Of a DNA stretch of 64,000 nucleotides, positions 8,962-18,012 are shown piece by piece. This stretch comes from Streptomyces sp. MMG1121. Its GTDB lineage: Bacteria; Actinomycetota; Actinomycetes; Streptomycetales; Streptomycetaceae. Made by a program: the position numbers and the translations under genes. Where the stretch lies: positions 62,001 to 126,000 of the forward strand of contig NZ_LGDV01000130.1 of NCBI RefSeq assembly GCF_001280015.1, in the 5' to 3' direction. The notes under the pieces were generated by a model, which was not told the origin of the DNA, ran no database searches, and was given only the letters and a program-made list of their open reading frames with translations. Position 1 is the first letter of the stretch, and each line of letters starts with the position of its first letter.

Positions 8962-9912
8962 ATGGAGTCCTCCAGAGGCCGCCGTGGCCGTCGTCGTGCG
9001 CGCCCGTCCCGGCGCCGTCCGCTGCTGTACACCGCGCTCGCCGTGGTCGCCGTGACCGGGGTCACGGCCGGGGGCACGGTCTATGTGAAGGCGCGGGCGC
9101 ACCCGGGGACCGCGGCCGTATCGTCGGCGGCGACGCCCTCGGCCTCCTCCTTGGCCGGGGCGAGCGAGGAGGCATCGGTGACGGAACCGGCGGTGGACCG
9201 GGACGCGCTGCTGAACGAGGCGATGGGGGCGGTGAGCGTGCCGTCGGGCGCCGAGGTGTCGGCGGCGGTGCTGGCGGTGGGCTCCGGGGAGAGCGCGGGA
9301 TACGGGGAGGCGGCCTTCGACACGGCGAGCATCGTCAAGGTCGACATCCTGGCCGCGCTGCTGCTCCAGGCCCAGGACGCGGGCCGGCGGCTGACGGCGA
9401 CGGAGCAGGCGTACGCCACCAGGATGATCGAGAACAGCGACAACGAGTCCGCGACGGAGCTGTGGCACACGATCGGCCGGGCGGCCGGGCTGGACGCGGC
9501 GAACAAGCGCTTCGGGCTGACCGCGACCTCGGGCGGCGACGGCGAGCTGTGGGGGCTGACCCAGACCACGGCGGCGGACCAGCTCGTGCTGCTCCAGCAG
9601 GTGTTCGGCAAGGACTCGGAGCTGAGTGCGGACTCGCGGACGTACGTCCAGGGGCTGATGACGTCGGTCGAGACGGACCAGCGGTGGGGTGTGTCGGCCG
9701 TCGCCGACGACAACTCCTGGGCGCTGAAGAACGGTTGGCTGGCGCGCAGCACGACGGGCCTGTGGGACGTGAACAGCATCGGGCGGGTGGCGGTGGACGG
9801 CACCGACTATCTGGTGGCGGTGCTGTCGAAGGGCACCAGGACCCAGGACAAGGGCATCGCGCTGGTGGAGGCCGCGGCGAAGGCGGCGGTGTCGGCGTTC
9901 GCCGGTAAGTGA
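8962..9912 (+). CDS. Secreted/anchored class A beta-lactamase-like serine hydrolase
   Basis: 316 residues: a very basic N-terminus (Arg-rich to residue 20), one membrane segment (about 21-41), an Ala/Ser-rich linker and a beta-lactamase2-type domain. Active-site motifs are present: SxxK as SIVK (Ser123, Lys126) and SDN (159-161). The third box reads KNG (256-258) instead of KTG/KSG. Class A beta-lactamase folds of this sort may be penicillin-binding proteins, esterases or true lactamases. The altered third box makes lactamase activity uncertain. The Arg-rich signal has no twin-arginine consensus, so I expect Sec targeting. Monocistronic and convergent with the mycosin gene. Confidence 0.8.
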   Translation: MESSRGRRGRRRARPSRRRPLLYTALAVVAVTGVTAGGTVYVKARAHPGTAAVSSAATPSASSLAGASEEASVTEPAVDRDALLNEAMGAVSVPSGAEVSAAVLAVGSGESAGYGEAAFDTASIVKVDILAALLLQAQDAGRRLTATEQAYATRMIENSDNESATELWHTIGRAAGLDAANKRFGLTATSGGDGELWGLTQTTAADQLVLLQQVFGKDSELSADSRTYVQGLMTSVETDQRWGVSAVADDNSWALKNGWLARSTTGLWDVNSIGRVAVDGTDYLVAVLSKGTRTQDKGIALVEAAAKAAVSAFAGK

Positions 9913-9993
9913 TCGGGAACTCAAGGCACTTGACGACGAGCAGGCCGGACGACGGCCTTCTGCGACCTGCGCTGCGGGGCGGGCCCGGCACCC

Positions 9994-11178
9994 TCAGACC
10001 GACTGCCTGCGGCCCCGCCACAGAACGATGCCCGCCACCAGCAGGACCCCGCCGGTGCCGCCGGCCAGGGGGCCCGCCCAGTCGGCGGCCGAGGACGTGG
10101 CCTTGGGGGCGTCGGGGCCGGTGCCGAAGTACTTCCGGTCGTACGCCGACGCGCGCAGGCTCTGCGACCGGATCCGGTCGGCCGCCCTCAGGGCAGCCGC
10201 CGGGTCGATCATGCCGAAGCCGCGCGAGTCGTCCCGGCCGCCGGCCGGCGGGTCCTCGGCGGTGTCCTCCAGGAGCTTCTTGACCTGGGCCGGGCTCAGG
10301 GTGGGGTGGGCGGCCTTGATGAGCGCCGCCGCGCCGGAGACGAAGGCGGAGGCGGCCGAGGTGCCCCAGCCCTCGTAGTACTTGTGGTCGGGGTCGGCGA
10401 TGACGACGTTGACGCCGGGCGCGCTGACGGCTGCGTACCAGCGGCGGGTGGAGAAGGAGGCACGGGTGCCGAAGCGGTCGACGGCGGTCGCGGCGATGAC
10501 ACCGGGGTAGGCGGCCGGGTAGGAGATGTGGTCGCCCTTCTCCCCGCCGTTGCCCGCGGAGGCGACGACGACCACGCCCTTCTTCAGGGCGTACTGCACG
10601 GCCTCGTCCTCGCTCGGCTCGGGGTGCGCGGAGTTCGAGTCGTCGCCGAGGGAGAGGTTGATGACGTCGGCGCCGTGGTCGGCGGCCCAGCGGATGCCGT
10701 CGGCGAGCGCGTTGCCCCGGGTCGTACGGGCCCTGGTGCGGGCGGGGTCGCCGTCCTCCAGGATCACGCGGACGGGCAGGATCTTCGCCTCGGGGGCGAC
10801 GCCCATGACCCCGGCGGAGTCGCCGGGGCCGTGTCCGTGCCCGGCGATGATGCCGGCCATGGCGGTGCCGTGCCGGGCCCAGTTGCGGTCACCGGGCTCG
10901 GCACCGAAGCCGATCATGTCCTTGGCGGGCAGGACGTTGCCGGCGAGGTCGGGGTGGTCGGCCTCGACACCGGTGTCCAGGACGGCGACGGTGACGCCCT
11001 TGCCCTTGGTCGTCTGCCAGGCCTCGTCCAGGTGCAGGGCGTCCAGGCCCCACTGCTGGGCGCGGATGCCGTCGGCGTGGGCCGCGGTGGCCGGCAGCAG
11101 GGTGAGGGCGCCGGCGAGCAGCAGGCTCACCGCCGCTCCGGCGGGGGCGCGGCGGCGGCCGCATATCGAGCGCCTCAT
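9994..11178 (-). CDS. Type VII secretion-associated subtilase (mycosin-like)
   Basis: S8 serine protease of 394 residues. It has a signal peptide (to about residue 36), a subtilisin domain with catalytic Asp68 (VLDTG), His103 (RHGTA) and Ser274 (GTSAAS), oxyanion Asn210, and a C-terminal membrane anchor (about 366-386) ending in WRGRRQS. This arrangement is that of mycosins, membrane-tethered proteases of ESX/type VII systems, but no EccB-E or WXG100 gene is nearby. The ATG overlaps the TGA of the upstream membrane protein (ATGA), so the two are coupled and probably act together at the membrane. Confidence 0.88.
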   Translation of the reverse strand: MRRSICGRRRAPAGAAVSLLLAGALTLLPATAAHADGIRAQQWGLDALHLDEAWQTTKGKGVTVAVLDTGVEADHPDLAGNVLPAKDMIGFGAEPGDRNWARHGTAMAGIIAGHGHGPGDSAGVMGVAPEAKILPVRVILEDGDPARTRARTTRGNALADGIRWAADHGADVINLSLGDDSNSAHPEPSEDEAVQYALKKGVVVVASAGNGGEKGDHISYPAAYPGVIAATAVDRFGTRASFSTRRWYAAVSAPGVNVVIADPDHKYYEGWGTSAASAFVSGAAALIKAAHPTLSPAQVKKLLEDTAEDPPAGGRDDSRGFGMIDPAAALRAADRIRSQSLRASAYDRKYFGTGPDAPKATSSAADWAGPLAGGTGGVLLVAGIVLWRGRRQSV

Positions 11179-12869
11179 GAAGGTTTCTCCGTGCCCGTGC
11201 CGATGTTCTGGCGCAGCCGCCGTTCGATGCGGTCGGCCAGGCCCTGGGCCTCGTTGCCGAGCCCTGACTGGGCGGGTGCGGTGGTGGCATCGGAGCTGAC
11301 GGCGTCGGCGGCGGCCTGGGGTGCGTCCACGGTGCGGCCGTCGGCCCAGCCGGAGACGGCGTAGGCGACGACGGGGGCGTCGGTGAGGACGGAGATGGCC
11401 CAGGAGGCGCGCTGCTCGTCGCCGAAGCCGGCCGCGACGGTGCCCTCGGCGGCGTACGGCCGGGGCATCAGGTCCGTACGGCGGTCCAGGCGCTCGGTGC
11501 GGAAGCGGGCGGCGAGCGCGGCCATGCCGGCGGGGTCGGCCTTGGTGAAGAGCAGGCCGACGGTGGTGACGTAGCTCTGGGTGGCGTCGGTGTACGTGGC
11601 GCGCAGCAGTCGCTGGCAGCCGACCGGGGCGAGCACCTTCTGCAGGAGCGGGTCGAAGGCGTGGGCGCAGCCGCTGTCCGGGGCGACGGCGACCCTGGTC
11701 CAGGTGCGGTCGGCTCCGCCGGGTCCGGCGCCGGTGCCCTCGACGGTGGGCGGGAACAACTGGTCGACGGGCACGTTGTGCCAGAGCGCGGCGGCGGCGG
11801 TGAAGCGGCCGGCCGTGGCGTCGTCCTCGCTGTCCCCGGTCAGCCAACTCCCGGTCACGGCACCGCCGATGAGGCCGAGTCCGAGCACGAGACAGGCGGC
11901 AGCGGCGGCGGTGCGGGGACCCACCCGGTGCCGCGACCGCTCGTCGAAGACCTCGGGCTGCCCGAACGACACCACGGGCCGCGCGGCCGCGCCGGTGCTC
12001 CAGGACAGCGCCGGGTCCGGGCCGACGGGGTGGGCGGGCGCGAGGGGGCTCCAGGCGGCCGCAGGAGCGGGGCCGGGACCGGTACGGCGCTCGCCGGCTG
12101 CCCCTGCGGGCGCGGCTCCGGGGCTCCGGGGCTCCGGGGCTCCGGGGACGGGACGGAGCCGGGTCGTGGTCTCCGACGCCGTGGCCTCGGGCGCTGTCAC
12201 GGGACGAAGCCGGGCGGTCGTCTCCGAGGGAGTCGGTGCGGGGGCGGCCGGCCGGCGGGAGTCCTGCCCGTTCCGCTGCAGGGGACGCGCGGGAGCGCCC
12301 GCACCCGGGGCGCCCCGCCGCCCCTGGCGCCCCGCACGGGGCGGCGCGTCGGGAAACCGGGCCGAGGCGGGCGGCGGAGGCGGACTCACGGGGTCGGCAC
12401 CCCCGGGCACCACGGGCTTCGCCCCGGCGCCGTTCCCGGCCTCGGCCTCCTGGTCGTCACGCGCGCGATCCCCGGCGGACGGCCGGGCAGCGCGCGGGGC
12501 GAAGACGGAGGGCTCGTCGTCGGGGTCGTCGACCGGGACCACGTCGGAGCGACGGGCGCCGACGCCTCCGGCCGGGGGACCCATCGGGCGCGACGCCCCG
12601 GACCCATCCGACGGGTGCGGCAGGTTCGCCGTGGCGGGCGGCACGGCCGGACCCGAGGCGGACGACGACCGCGACGGCACGGACGAGGCCGACGGCCCCG
12701 GCGAGCGGGACGGCCCGGCGGGACTCGGCGAAGTCGAAGGACGCGGCGGCACGGCCGGGCTCACCGGAGCCGACGGGCCCGGCGAAGTCGAAGCGCCCGG
12801 CGGTGACGAGGGGCTCGGTGGAGTCGACGGCCGTGGCGGCACCGGGGCGTGGCGCGCTTCCGTGCTCAT
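11175..12869 (-). CDS. Proline-rich single-pass membrane protein coupled to mycosin
   Basis: 564 residues, not assignable to a named family. The first 330 are cytoplasmic, disordered and rich in Pro/Ser/Ala/Gly with runs such as PPRPSTPPSPSSPPG and two ETTARLRPV-like repeats (around SETTARLRPVTAP and SETTTRLRPVPGAP). One membrane segment follows (about residues 345-368), then an extracytoplasmic domain of about 195 residues with a possible Cys pair (GCAHAF...VGCQRLL). The low-complexity half has the local G+C of real Streptomyces genes. The gene sits directly upstream of the mycosin with a 4-bp overlap. I infer a scaffold or regulator of that protease. Confidence 0.75.
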   Translation of the reverse strand: MSTEARHAPVPPRPSTPPSPSSPPGASTSPGPSAPVSPAVPPRPSTSPSPAGPSRSPGPSASSVPSRSSSASGPAVPPATANLPHPSDGSGASRPMGPPAGGVGARRSDVVPVDDPDDEPSVFAPRAARPSAGDRARDDQEAEAGNGAGAKPVVPGGADPVSPPPPPASARFPDAPPRAGRQGRRGAPGAGAPARPLQRNGQDSRRPAAPAPTPSETTARLRPVTAPEATASETTTRLRPVPGAPEPRSPGAAPAGAAGERRTGPGPAPAAAWSPLAPAHPVGPDPALSWSTGAAARPVVSFGQPEVFDERSRHRVGPRTAAAAACLVLGLGLIGGAVTGSWLTGDSEDDATAGRFTAAAALWHNVPVDQLFPPTVEGTGAGPGGADRTWTRVAVAPDSGCAHAFDPLLQKVLAPVGCQRLLRATYTDATQSYVTTVGLLFTKADPAGMAALAARFRTERLDRRTDLMPRPYAAEGTVAAGFGDEQRASWAISVLTDAPVVAYAVSGWADGRTVDAPQAAADAVSSDATTAPAQSGLGNEAQGLADRIERRLRQNIGTGTEKPS

Positions 12870-13142
12870 GCACCCCCCGTTTCCTCGTGCCCGGGCCGTC
12901 GTCGCGTACGCGGGCCGCTTAGCTCCTCGGCCGCGCCCGGTGCGAAGGTTCCGTCCCGGGCACGCATACCCGTACGGCCGGACCGGCATCCCGGTTCAGA
13001 TGAGTGACCGGGCGTCTTCCGTCGCACGTGCGCGTCACTCTACGGGTTGCCCGGGAGAGAAAGAGAACCAGTCCACGCCCCCGGGGCATCTGCCCGGAAC
13101 GTCCCCCTACCCTGCGGTAATCCTGTCTGGCAGGCTTCCGCC

Positions 13143-14345
13143 ATGACTGCGCTCGCCGCTGACCGGGCCCGTTACGACCGGGCCACCGCCCATCTCGACG
13201 CCCCACTCGCGATCGTGGACCTGGACGCCTTCGACGCCAACGCGGAGGATCTGCTCCGCCGCGCCGCCGGCAAGCCGGTCCGGGTCGCCAGCAAGTCCGT
13301 TCGCTGCCGGGCCCTGCTGGAGCGGGTCCTGGCCAAGGACGGCTTCCGGGGCATCATGTCGTTCACCCTGGCCGAGTCGCTGTGGCTCGCGCGTTCCGGG
13401 TTCGACGACATCCTGCTGGCGTATCCGTCCGCCGACCGTTCGGGCTTCGCCGAGCTGGCCGCCGATCCCAAGCTCGCCGGTGCGGTCACCGTGATGGTGG
13501 ACGACGTCGCCCAGCTCGACCTCATCGACGCCGCGCGGGACGGCGGGCGCGAAGTGGTGCGGGTCTGCCTGGAGTTGGACACCTCGCTGAAGCTGCTCGG
13601 CGGCCGGGTGCGGGTCGGGGCCCTGCGCTCTCCGCTGCGCTCCCCCGCCCAACTCGCCGACATGGCACGGTCGGTGGCCCGGCGGCCGGGTTTCCGGCTG
13701 GTGGGGATCATGGCGTACGAGGGGCATGTCGCGGGGGTCGGGGACGCGGTGGCCGGGCGGCCGTTCAGGTCCCGGGCGATCCGGCTGATGCAGGCGGCCG
13801 CCCGCCGGGAGCTGGCCGAGCGGCGGGCCGCCGTCGTGCGCGCGGTGCGGGCCGTCGCGCCCGGCCTGGAGTTCGTCAACGGCGGTGGCACGGGCAGTGT
13901 GCAGCACACCGCGGCCGAGGCCGCGGTGACCGAGATTGCGGCCGGTTCGGGGCTGTACGTGCCGCGGCTCTTCGACAACTACACGTCGTTCACGGGCCGT
14001 CCGGCCGCCCTCTTCGCCCAGCCCGTCGTACGGCGGCCGGGCGTGGGGGTCGTCACGGTGCTCGGCGGCGGGTATCCGGCCTCCGGGGCCGCCGGGCCCG
14101 ACCGGCTGCCGGTGCCGTATCTGCCGGAGGGGCTCTCGTACGACCCGCAGGAGGGCCCCGGCGAGGTGCAGACCCCGCTGCTCGGCTCGCCCGCCGACGA
14201 CCTCCTCATCGGCGACAAGGTGTGGTTCCGGCACGCCAAGGCGGGCGAGCTGTGCGAGCGGTTCGAGGCGCTGCGTCTGATCGAGGGGGACACGGTCACG
14301 GCGACCGTGCCCACCTACCGGGGTGAGGGACAGACCTTCCTCTGA
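13143..14345 (+). CDS. PLP-dependent alanine-racemase-fold enzyme (amino acid deaminase/aldolase type)
   Basis: 400 residues. The N-terminal TIM barrel of the alanine racemase/D-threonine aldolase fold carries the PLP-binding Lys51 in VASKSVRCR. A glycine-rich phosphate-binding stretch FVNGGGTGSVQ and a C-terminal beta domain with PLLGSPADDLLIGDKVWFRHAKAGELCERF follow. Related enzymes act as D-amino-acid deaminases or beta-hydroxy amino acid aldolases. The substrate here is unknown. The ATG at 13143 has GGCAGG upstream. It is divergent from the proline-rich protein and convergent with the SDR gene. The 270-bp upstream region shows no other gene. Confidence 0.82.
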   Translation: MTALAADRARYDRATAHLDAPLAIVDLDAFDANAEDLLRRAAGKPVRVASKSVRCRALLERVLAKDGFRGIMSFTLAESLWLARSGFDDILLAYPSADRSGFAELAADPKLAGAVTVMVDDVAQLDLIDAARDGGREVVRVCLELDTSLKLLGGRVRVGALRSPLRSPAQLADMARSVARRPGFRLVGIMAYEGHVAGVGDAVAGRPFRSRAIRLMQAAARRELAERRAAVVRAVRAVAPGLEFVNGGGTGSVQHTAAEAAVTEIAAGSGLYVPRLFDNYTSFTGRPAALFAQPVVRRPGVGVVTVLGGGYPASGAAGPDRLPVPYLPEGLSYDPQEGPGEVQTPLLGSPADDLLIGDKVWFRHAKAGELCERFEALRLIEGDTVTATVPTYRGEGQTFL

Positions 14346-14393
14346 CCCCTTCCTCTGCCCCCTCCTCCGGCCGCTTCCGCCGACCGGTGGTCC

Positions 14394-15176
14394 CTACAGG
14401 GGCGTGACGTACGCGCCCGCGATTCCGCCGTCCACCAGGAAGTCGGTGGCGTTGACGAACGAGGAGTCGTCGCTGGCCAGGAAGGCGACGGCGGCGGCGA
14501 TCTCCTCGGCCTCGGCGAACCGGCCGACCGGGATGTGCACGAGGCGGCGGGCGGCGCGCTCCGGGTCCTTGGCGAACAGCTCCTGCAGGAGCGGGGTGTT
14601 GACCGGGCCCGGGCACAGGGCGTTCACGCGGATGCCCTCCCGGGCGAACTGCACGCCCAGCTCACGGGACATGGCGAGCACGCCGCCCTTGGAGGCCGTG
14701 TACGAGATCTGCGAGGTGGCCGCGCCCATCCGCGCCACGAAGGACGCGGTGTTGATGATGGAGCCCTTGCCTTGGCGGCGCATGTAGGGGATGGCGGCCT
14801 TGCAGCACAGGTAGACGGAGGTGAGGTTGACCTCCTGGACCCGCTTCCAGGCCTCCAGGCCGGTCTCCAGGATGGAGTCGTCGTCGGGCGGGGAGATACC
14901 GGCGTTGTTGAAGGCGACGTCGACGCTGCCGTAGGTGTCGTAGGCCGTCTTGAACAGCGCCTCGACCTGCTCGGGGTCGGTGACGTCGGTCTTGACGAAG
15001 AGTCCGCCGACCTCGTCGGCGGCGGCCTTGCCGCGGGCGTCGTCCACGTCCGCGCAGACGACGTGGGCGCCCTCGGCGGCGAGCCGGCGGGCGGTGGCGA
15101 GGCCGATGCCGCTGCCGGCTCCGGTGACGACGGCGGTACGGCCGACCAGGCGGCGGCAAACAGTTTCTGCGGTCAC
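14394..15176 (-). CDS. Short-chain dehydrogenase/reductase
   Basis: Classical SDR of 260 residues with the NAD(P) motif TGAGSGIG (18-25), NNAG (90-93) and the catalytic Ser145, Tyr159, Lys163 (YTASK). Asp at the end of beta-2 (CADVDD) favours NAD over NADP. The C-terminus DFLVDGGIAGAYVTP is typical of 3-oxoacyl-ACP-reductase-like SDRs. Its GTG start overlaps the aldehyde dehydrogenase stop (GTGA), so it is translated as part of the glnA4-ALDH-SDR operon. In that setting it probably oxidises or reduces a hydroxy/aldehyde intermediate of amine breakdown rather than a fatty acid intermediate. Confidence 0.9.
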   Translation of the reverse strand: MTAETVCRRLVGRTAVVTGAGSGIGLATARRLAAEGAHVVCADVDDARGKAAADEVGGLFVKTDVTDPEQVEALFKTAYDTYGSVDVAFNNAGISPPDDDSILETGLEAWKRVQEVNLTSVYLCCKAAIPYMRRQGKGSIINTASFVARMGAATSQISYTASKGGVLAMSRELGVQFAREGIRVNALCPGPVNTPLLQELFAKDPERAARRLVHIPVGRFAEAEEIAAAVAFLASDDSSFVNATDFLVDGGIAGAYVTPL

Positions 15177-16546
15177 TGTGCGGGGCCCTCCGTGCTGATG
15201 AAGACGTTCTTGGTTTCGGTGAAGGCGGTCAGGGCGTCGGGGCCGAGTTCGCGGCCGAGGCCGGATTGCTTGTAGCCGCCGAACGGAGCCCAGTAGCGGA
15301 CGCTGGAGTGCGAGTTGACGGACAGGTTGCCCGCGCGGACGGACTGGGACACGCGCAGGGCGCGGCCGAGGTCCCGGGTCCAGACGGAGCCGGACAGGCC
15401 GTAGGGGGTGTCGTTGGCCAGGCGGACGGCGTCGGCCTCGTCGGTGAAGGGGAGGAGGACGGCGACGGGTCCGAAGATCTCCTCGCAGGCCGCCGGGCTG
15501 TCGTACCGCTCCCCGGTCAGGACGGTCGGCGGGAACCAGAAGCCGGGGCCGTCGGGGGCGCTGCCGCGCAGGGCGGGCGCGTCCTCGGGGACGTAGGACC
15601 GTACGCGCTCCAGCTGCTGCCGGGAGATCAGCGGGCCCATCTGCGTCTTCTCGTCGGCGGGGTCGCCCACGACCACGGCGGCCAGCGCGTCCGCGAGGAG
15701 GTCCCGGGCCTCCTCCAGCACCGACTCCTGGACGAGGATGCGGGTGCGGGCGCAGCAGTCCTGGCCGGAGTTGTCCAGGAAGGAGAAGGGGTCGAGAGCG
15801 GTCTTGAGGTCGGCGTCGGCGAAGACGACGTTGGGGCTCTTGCCGCCCAGTTCGAGGGTGACCGGCTTGACGAGCCGCGCGCAGCGCTCCATGACCTCGC
15901 GGCCGGTGCGCGTGGAGCCGGTGAACACGATCTTGGCGACGTCCGGGTGGTCCACCAGGGCGCGCCCGGCGATGTGGCCGTGGCCGGGGAGGACTTGGAG
16001 GACGTGCTCCGGCAGGCCCGCCTCCAGGGCGAGTTCGGCCAGGCGCAGGGCCGTCAGCGGGGTGGTCTCCGCCGGTTTGAGGACGACCGCGTTGCCGGCC
16101 GCGAGCGCCGGGAAGGAGCCCCAGGCGGCGATGGGCATCGGGAAGTTCCAGGGGGCGATGACGCCGATGACGCCGAGCGGCTCCTGGAAGGTGACGTTCC
16201 AGCCGCCGGGGGCCGGGATCTGCCGGCCGAGGAGGCGTTCGGCGCCGCCCGCCGCGTACAGCAGCAGGTCGCGGGCGTTGCCGGCCTCCCAGCGGGCGTT
16301 GCCGACGGTGTGCCCGGCCTCGCGGACCTCCAGCCGGGCCAGCTCTTCGATGTGGGCGTCGACCGTGTCGGCGAAGCGGCGCAGCAGCCGGGCCCGGTCG
16401 GCGGGCGCGAGGGCGGCCCACTTCCTCTGGGCGCGGGCGGCCCGTACGACGGCGGCGGCCACGTCGTCGGCGCCGGCGGCGGGGACGGTGGCGACGACCT
16501 CTTCCGTGGCGGGGTTGAGAACCTTCAACTCGTCTGGTTCGGACAC
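15173..16546 (-). CDS. NAD(P)-dependent aldehyde dehydrogenase
   Basis: 457 residues, the length of a compact ALDH. Catalytic residues are visible: Cys264 (GQDCC), general base Glu232 (LELGGK) and Asn134 (PWNFP). The cofactor-binding FTGSTRTG is at 208-215. The GTG at 16546 follows the glnA4 stop by only 11 bases. In a gamma-glutamyl amine pathway this enzyme would oxidise the gamma-glutamyl aldehyde formed after amine oxidation. This role is inferred from the operon, and the sequence alone says only ALDH. Confidence 0.93.
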   Translation of the reverse strand: MSEPDELKVLNPATEEVVATVPAAGADDVAAAVVRAARAQRKWAALAPADRARLLRRFADTVDAHIEELARLEVREAGHTVGNARWEAGNARDLLLYAAGGAERLLGRQIPAPGGWNVTFQEPLGVIGVIAPWNFPMPIAAWGSFPALAAGNAVVLKPAETTPLTALRLAELALEAGLPEHVLQVLPGHGHIAGRALVDHPDVAKIVFTGSTRTGREVMERCARLVKPVTLELGGKSPNVVFADADLKTALDPFSFLDNSGQDCCARTRILVQESVLEEARDLLADALAAVVVGDPADEKTQMGPLISRQQLERVRSYVPEDAPALRGSAPDGPGFWFPPTVLTGERYDSPAACEEIFGPVAVLLPFTDEADAVRLANDTPYGLSGSVWTRDLGRALRVSQSVRAGNLSVNSHSSVRYWAPFGGYKQSGLGRELGPDALTAFTETKNVFISTEGPAQ

Positions 16547-16557
16547 GAATTGACCTT

Positions 16558-17916
16558 TCACAGGCGTTCGAAGGAGCGGCGCAGCTCCCAGTCGGTGACC
16601 GCCGCGTCGAAGGCCTCCAGCTCGACGCGTGCCATGTTGCGGTAGTGCGCGACGACCTCGTCGCCGAAGGCGGCCTTGGCCACGGGGCTGTTCTCCCACA
16701 GCTCGGCGGCCTCGCGCAGGGTGCTCGGGACGTGCGCGAAGTCGGCGGTGTAGGCGTTGCCGGGGCAGGGTTCGGGGAGTTCCAGCTTCTGCTCGATGCC
16801 GTACAGGCCGGCCGCGACGAGTCCGGCGACGGCGAGGTGCGGGTTGACGTCCCCGCCGGGCAGGCGGTTCTCGAAGCGCAGGGAGCGGCCGTGTCCGACC
16901 ACGCGCAGCGCGCAGGTGCGGTTGTCGTGGCCCCAGGCGACGGCGGTGGGGGCGAAGGAGCCGGGCTGGAACCGTTTGTAGGAGTTGATGTTCGGGGCGT
17001 AGAGCAGCGAGAAGTCCCGCAGGGCGGCGAGCTGTCCGGCGAGGAAGTGCCGCATGACCTCGGACATTCCGTCGCCGTCGGCCATCGCGTTGTTGCCGTC
17101 GGCGTCGGCGAGCGAGAGGTGGATGTGGCAGGAGTTGCCCTCGCGCTCGTTGTACTTGGCCATGAAGGTGATCGAGACGCCCTCCTGGCCGGCGATCTCC
17201 TTGGCACCCGTCTTGTACAGCGCGTGCTGGTCGCAGGTGACGAGGGCCTCGTCGTAGCGGAAGACGATCTCGTGCTGGCCGGGGTTGCACTCGCCCTTGG
17301 CGGACTCGACGGTGAGACCGGCGCCGGTCATGTCGTTGCGCAGCCGGCGCAGCAGGGGTTCGATACGGCCGGTGCCGAGGATGGAGTAGTCGATGTTGTA
17401 CTGGTTGGCCGGGGTGAGGCCGCGGTAGCCGGTGTCCCAGGCCTGTTCGTAGCTGTCCTTGAAGACGATGAACTCCAGCTCGGTGCCGACCTGGGCGGTG
17501 TAGCCGAGTTCCGCGAGCCGCTCCAGCTGGCGGCGCAGGATCTGGCGGGGCGCGGCGGCGACCGGGGAGCCGTCGTTCCAGGCGAGGTCGGCGACGAGCA
17601 GGGCGGTGCCGGGGTGCCAGGGGATGCGGCGCAGGGTGGTGAGGTCGGGGCGCATGGCGAAGTCGCCGTAGCCGCGCTCCCAGGAGGACATCTCGTAGCC
17701 GTCGACGGTGTTCATCTCGGTGTCGACGGCGAGGAGGTAGTTGCAGCCCTCGGTGCCGTGGTGCAGGACGTCGTCGAGGAAGAAGCGGGCGGCGAACCGC
17801 TTGCCCTGGAGCCGCCCTTGCATATCGGGGAAGGCCAGGACGACAGTGTCGATCTCACCGCTCGCGACGAGGGCGTGCAGTTCCTCTACGCCGAGCGGGG
17901 GTGTGCGGTGTGCCAC
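16558..17916 (-). CDS. glnA4: Glutamine synthetase-like gamma-glutamyl amine ligase (GlnA4 type)
   Basis: 452-residue member of the GS fold that makes gamma-glutamyl bonds with an amine instead of ammonia. Metal and nucleotide ligands are conserved: ELEF (146-149), GECNPGQHE (208-216), SCHIHLSL (262-269) and RFENRLPGGDVNPH. The loop carrying the adenylylation Tyr of true GSI is absent. The S. coelicolor protein in this position is described as a gamma-glutamyl-ethanolamide synthetase. Polyamine ligases (PuuA, GlnA2/3) are alternatives. The GTG at 17916 has AAGGAGG upstream. It heads the operon with ALDH and SDR and is divergent from a GntR regulator. Confidence 0.88.
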   Translation of the reverse strand: MAHRTPPLGVEELHALVASGEIDTVVLAFPDMQGRLQGKRFAARFFLDDVLHHGTEGCNYLLAVDTEMNTVDGYEMSSWERGYGDFAMRPDLTTLRRIPWHPGTALLVADLAWNDGSPVAAAPRQILRRQLERLAELGYTAQVGTELEFIVFKDSYEQAWDTGYRGLTPANQYNIDYSILGTGRIEPLLRRLRNDMTGAGLTVESAKGECNPGQHEIVFRYDEALVTCDQHALYKTGAKEIAGQEGVSITFMAKYNEREGNSCHIHLSLADADGNNAMADGDGMSEVMRHFLAGQLAALRDFSLLYAPNINSYKRFQPGSFAPTAVAWGHDNRTCALRVVGHGRSLRFENRLPGGDVNPHLAVAGLVAAGLYGIEQKLELPEPCPGNAYTADFAHVPSTLREAAELWENSPVAKAAFGDEVVAHYRNMARVELEAFDAAVTDWELRRSFERL

Positions 17917-17966
17917 GGGAGAGCCTCCTTCGGCGCCTTCGCGCTTTTTCGGCCGGGCCGGGAGCC

Positions 17967-17973
17967 ATAAGGT
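17967..17973. promoter_or_regulatory. Overlapping divergent -10 boxes of glnA4 and the GntR gene
   Basis: TAAGGT on the plus strand (17967-17972) and TACCTT on the minus strand (17973-17968) overlap almost completely. Both match TANNNT and sit at sensible distances from their genes. No convincing -35 boxes or clear GntR operator are visible. Confidence 0.35.
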
Positions 17974-18012
17974 ATTGCGGAGAACCATTGCTTGGGAAGG
18001 GGGTAAGGCCGG

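Noticed and set aside
12236..12922. Plus-strand Arg/Pro-rich frames opposite the proline-rich membrane protein
   Set aside because: They are complements of Pro/Gly/Ala codons. The minus-strand frame has the downstream membrane domain and coupling to the mycosin.
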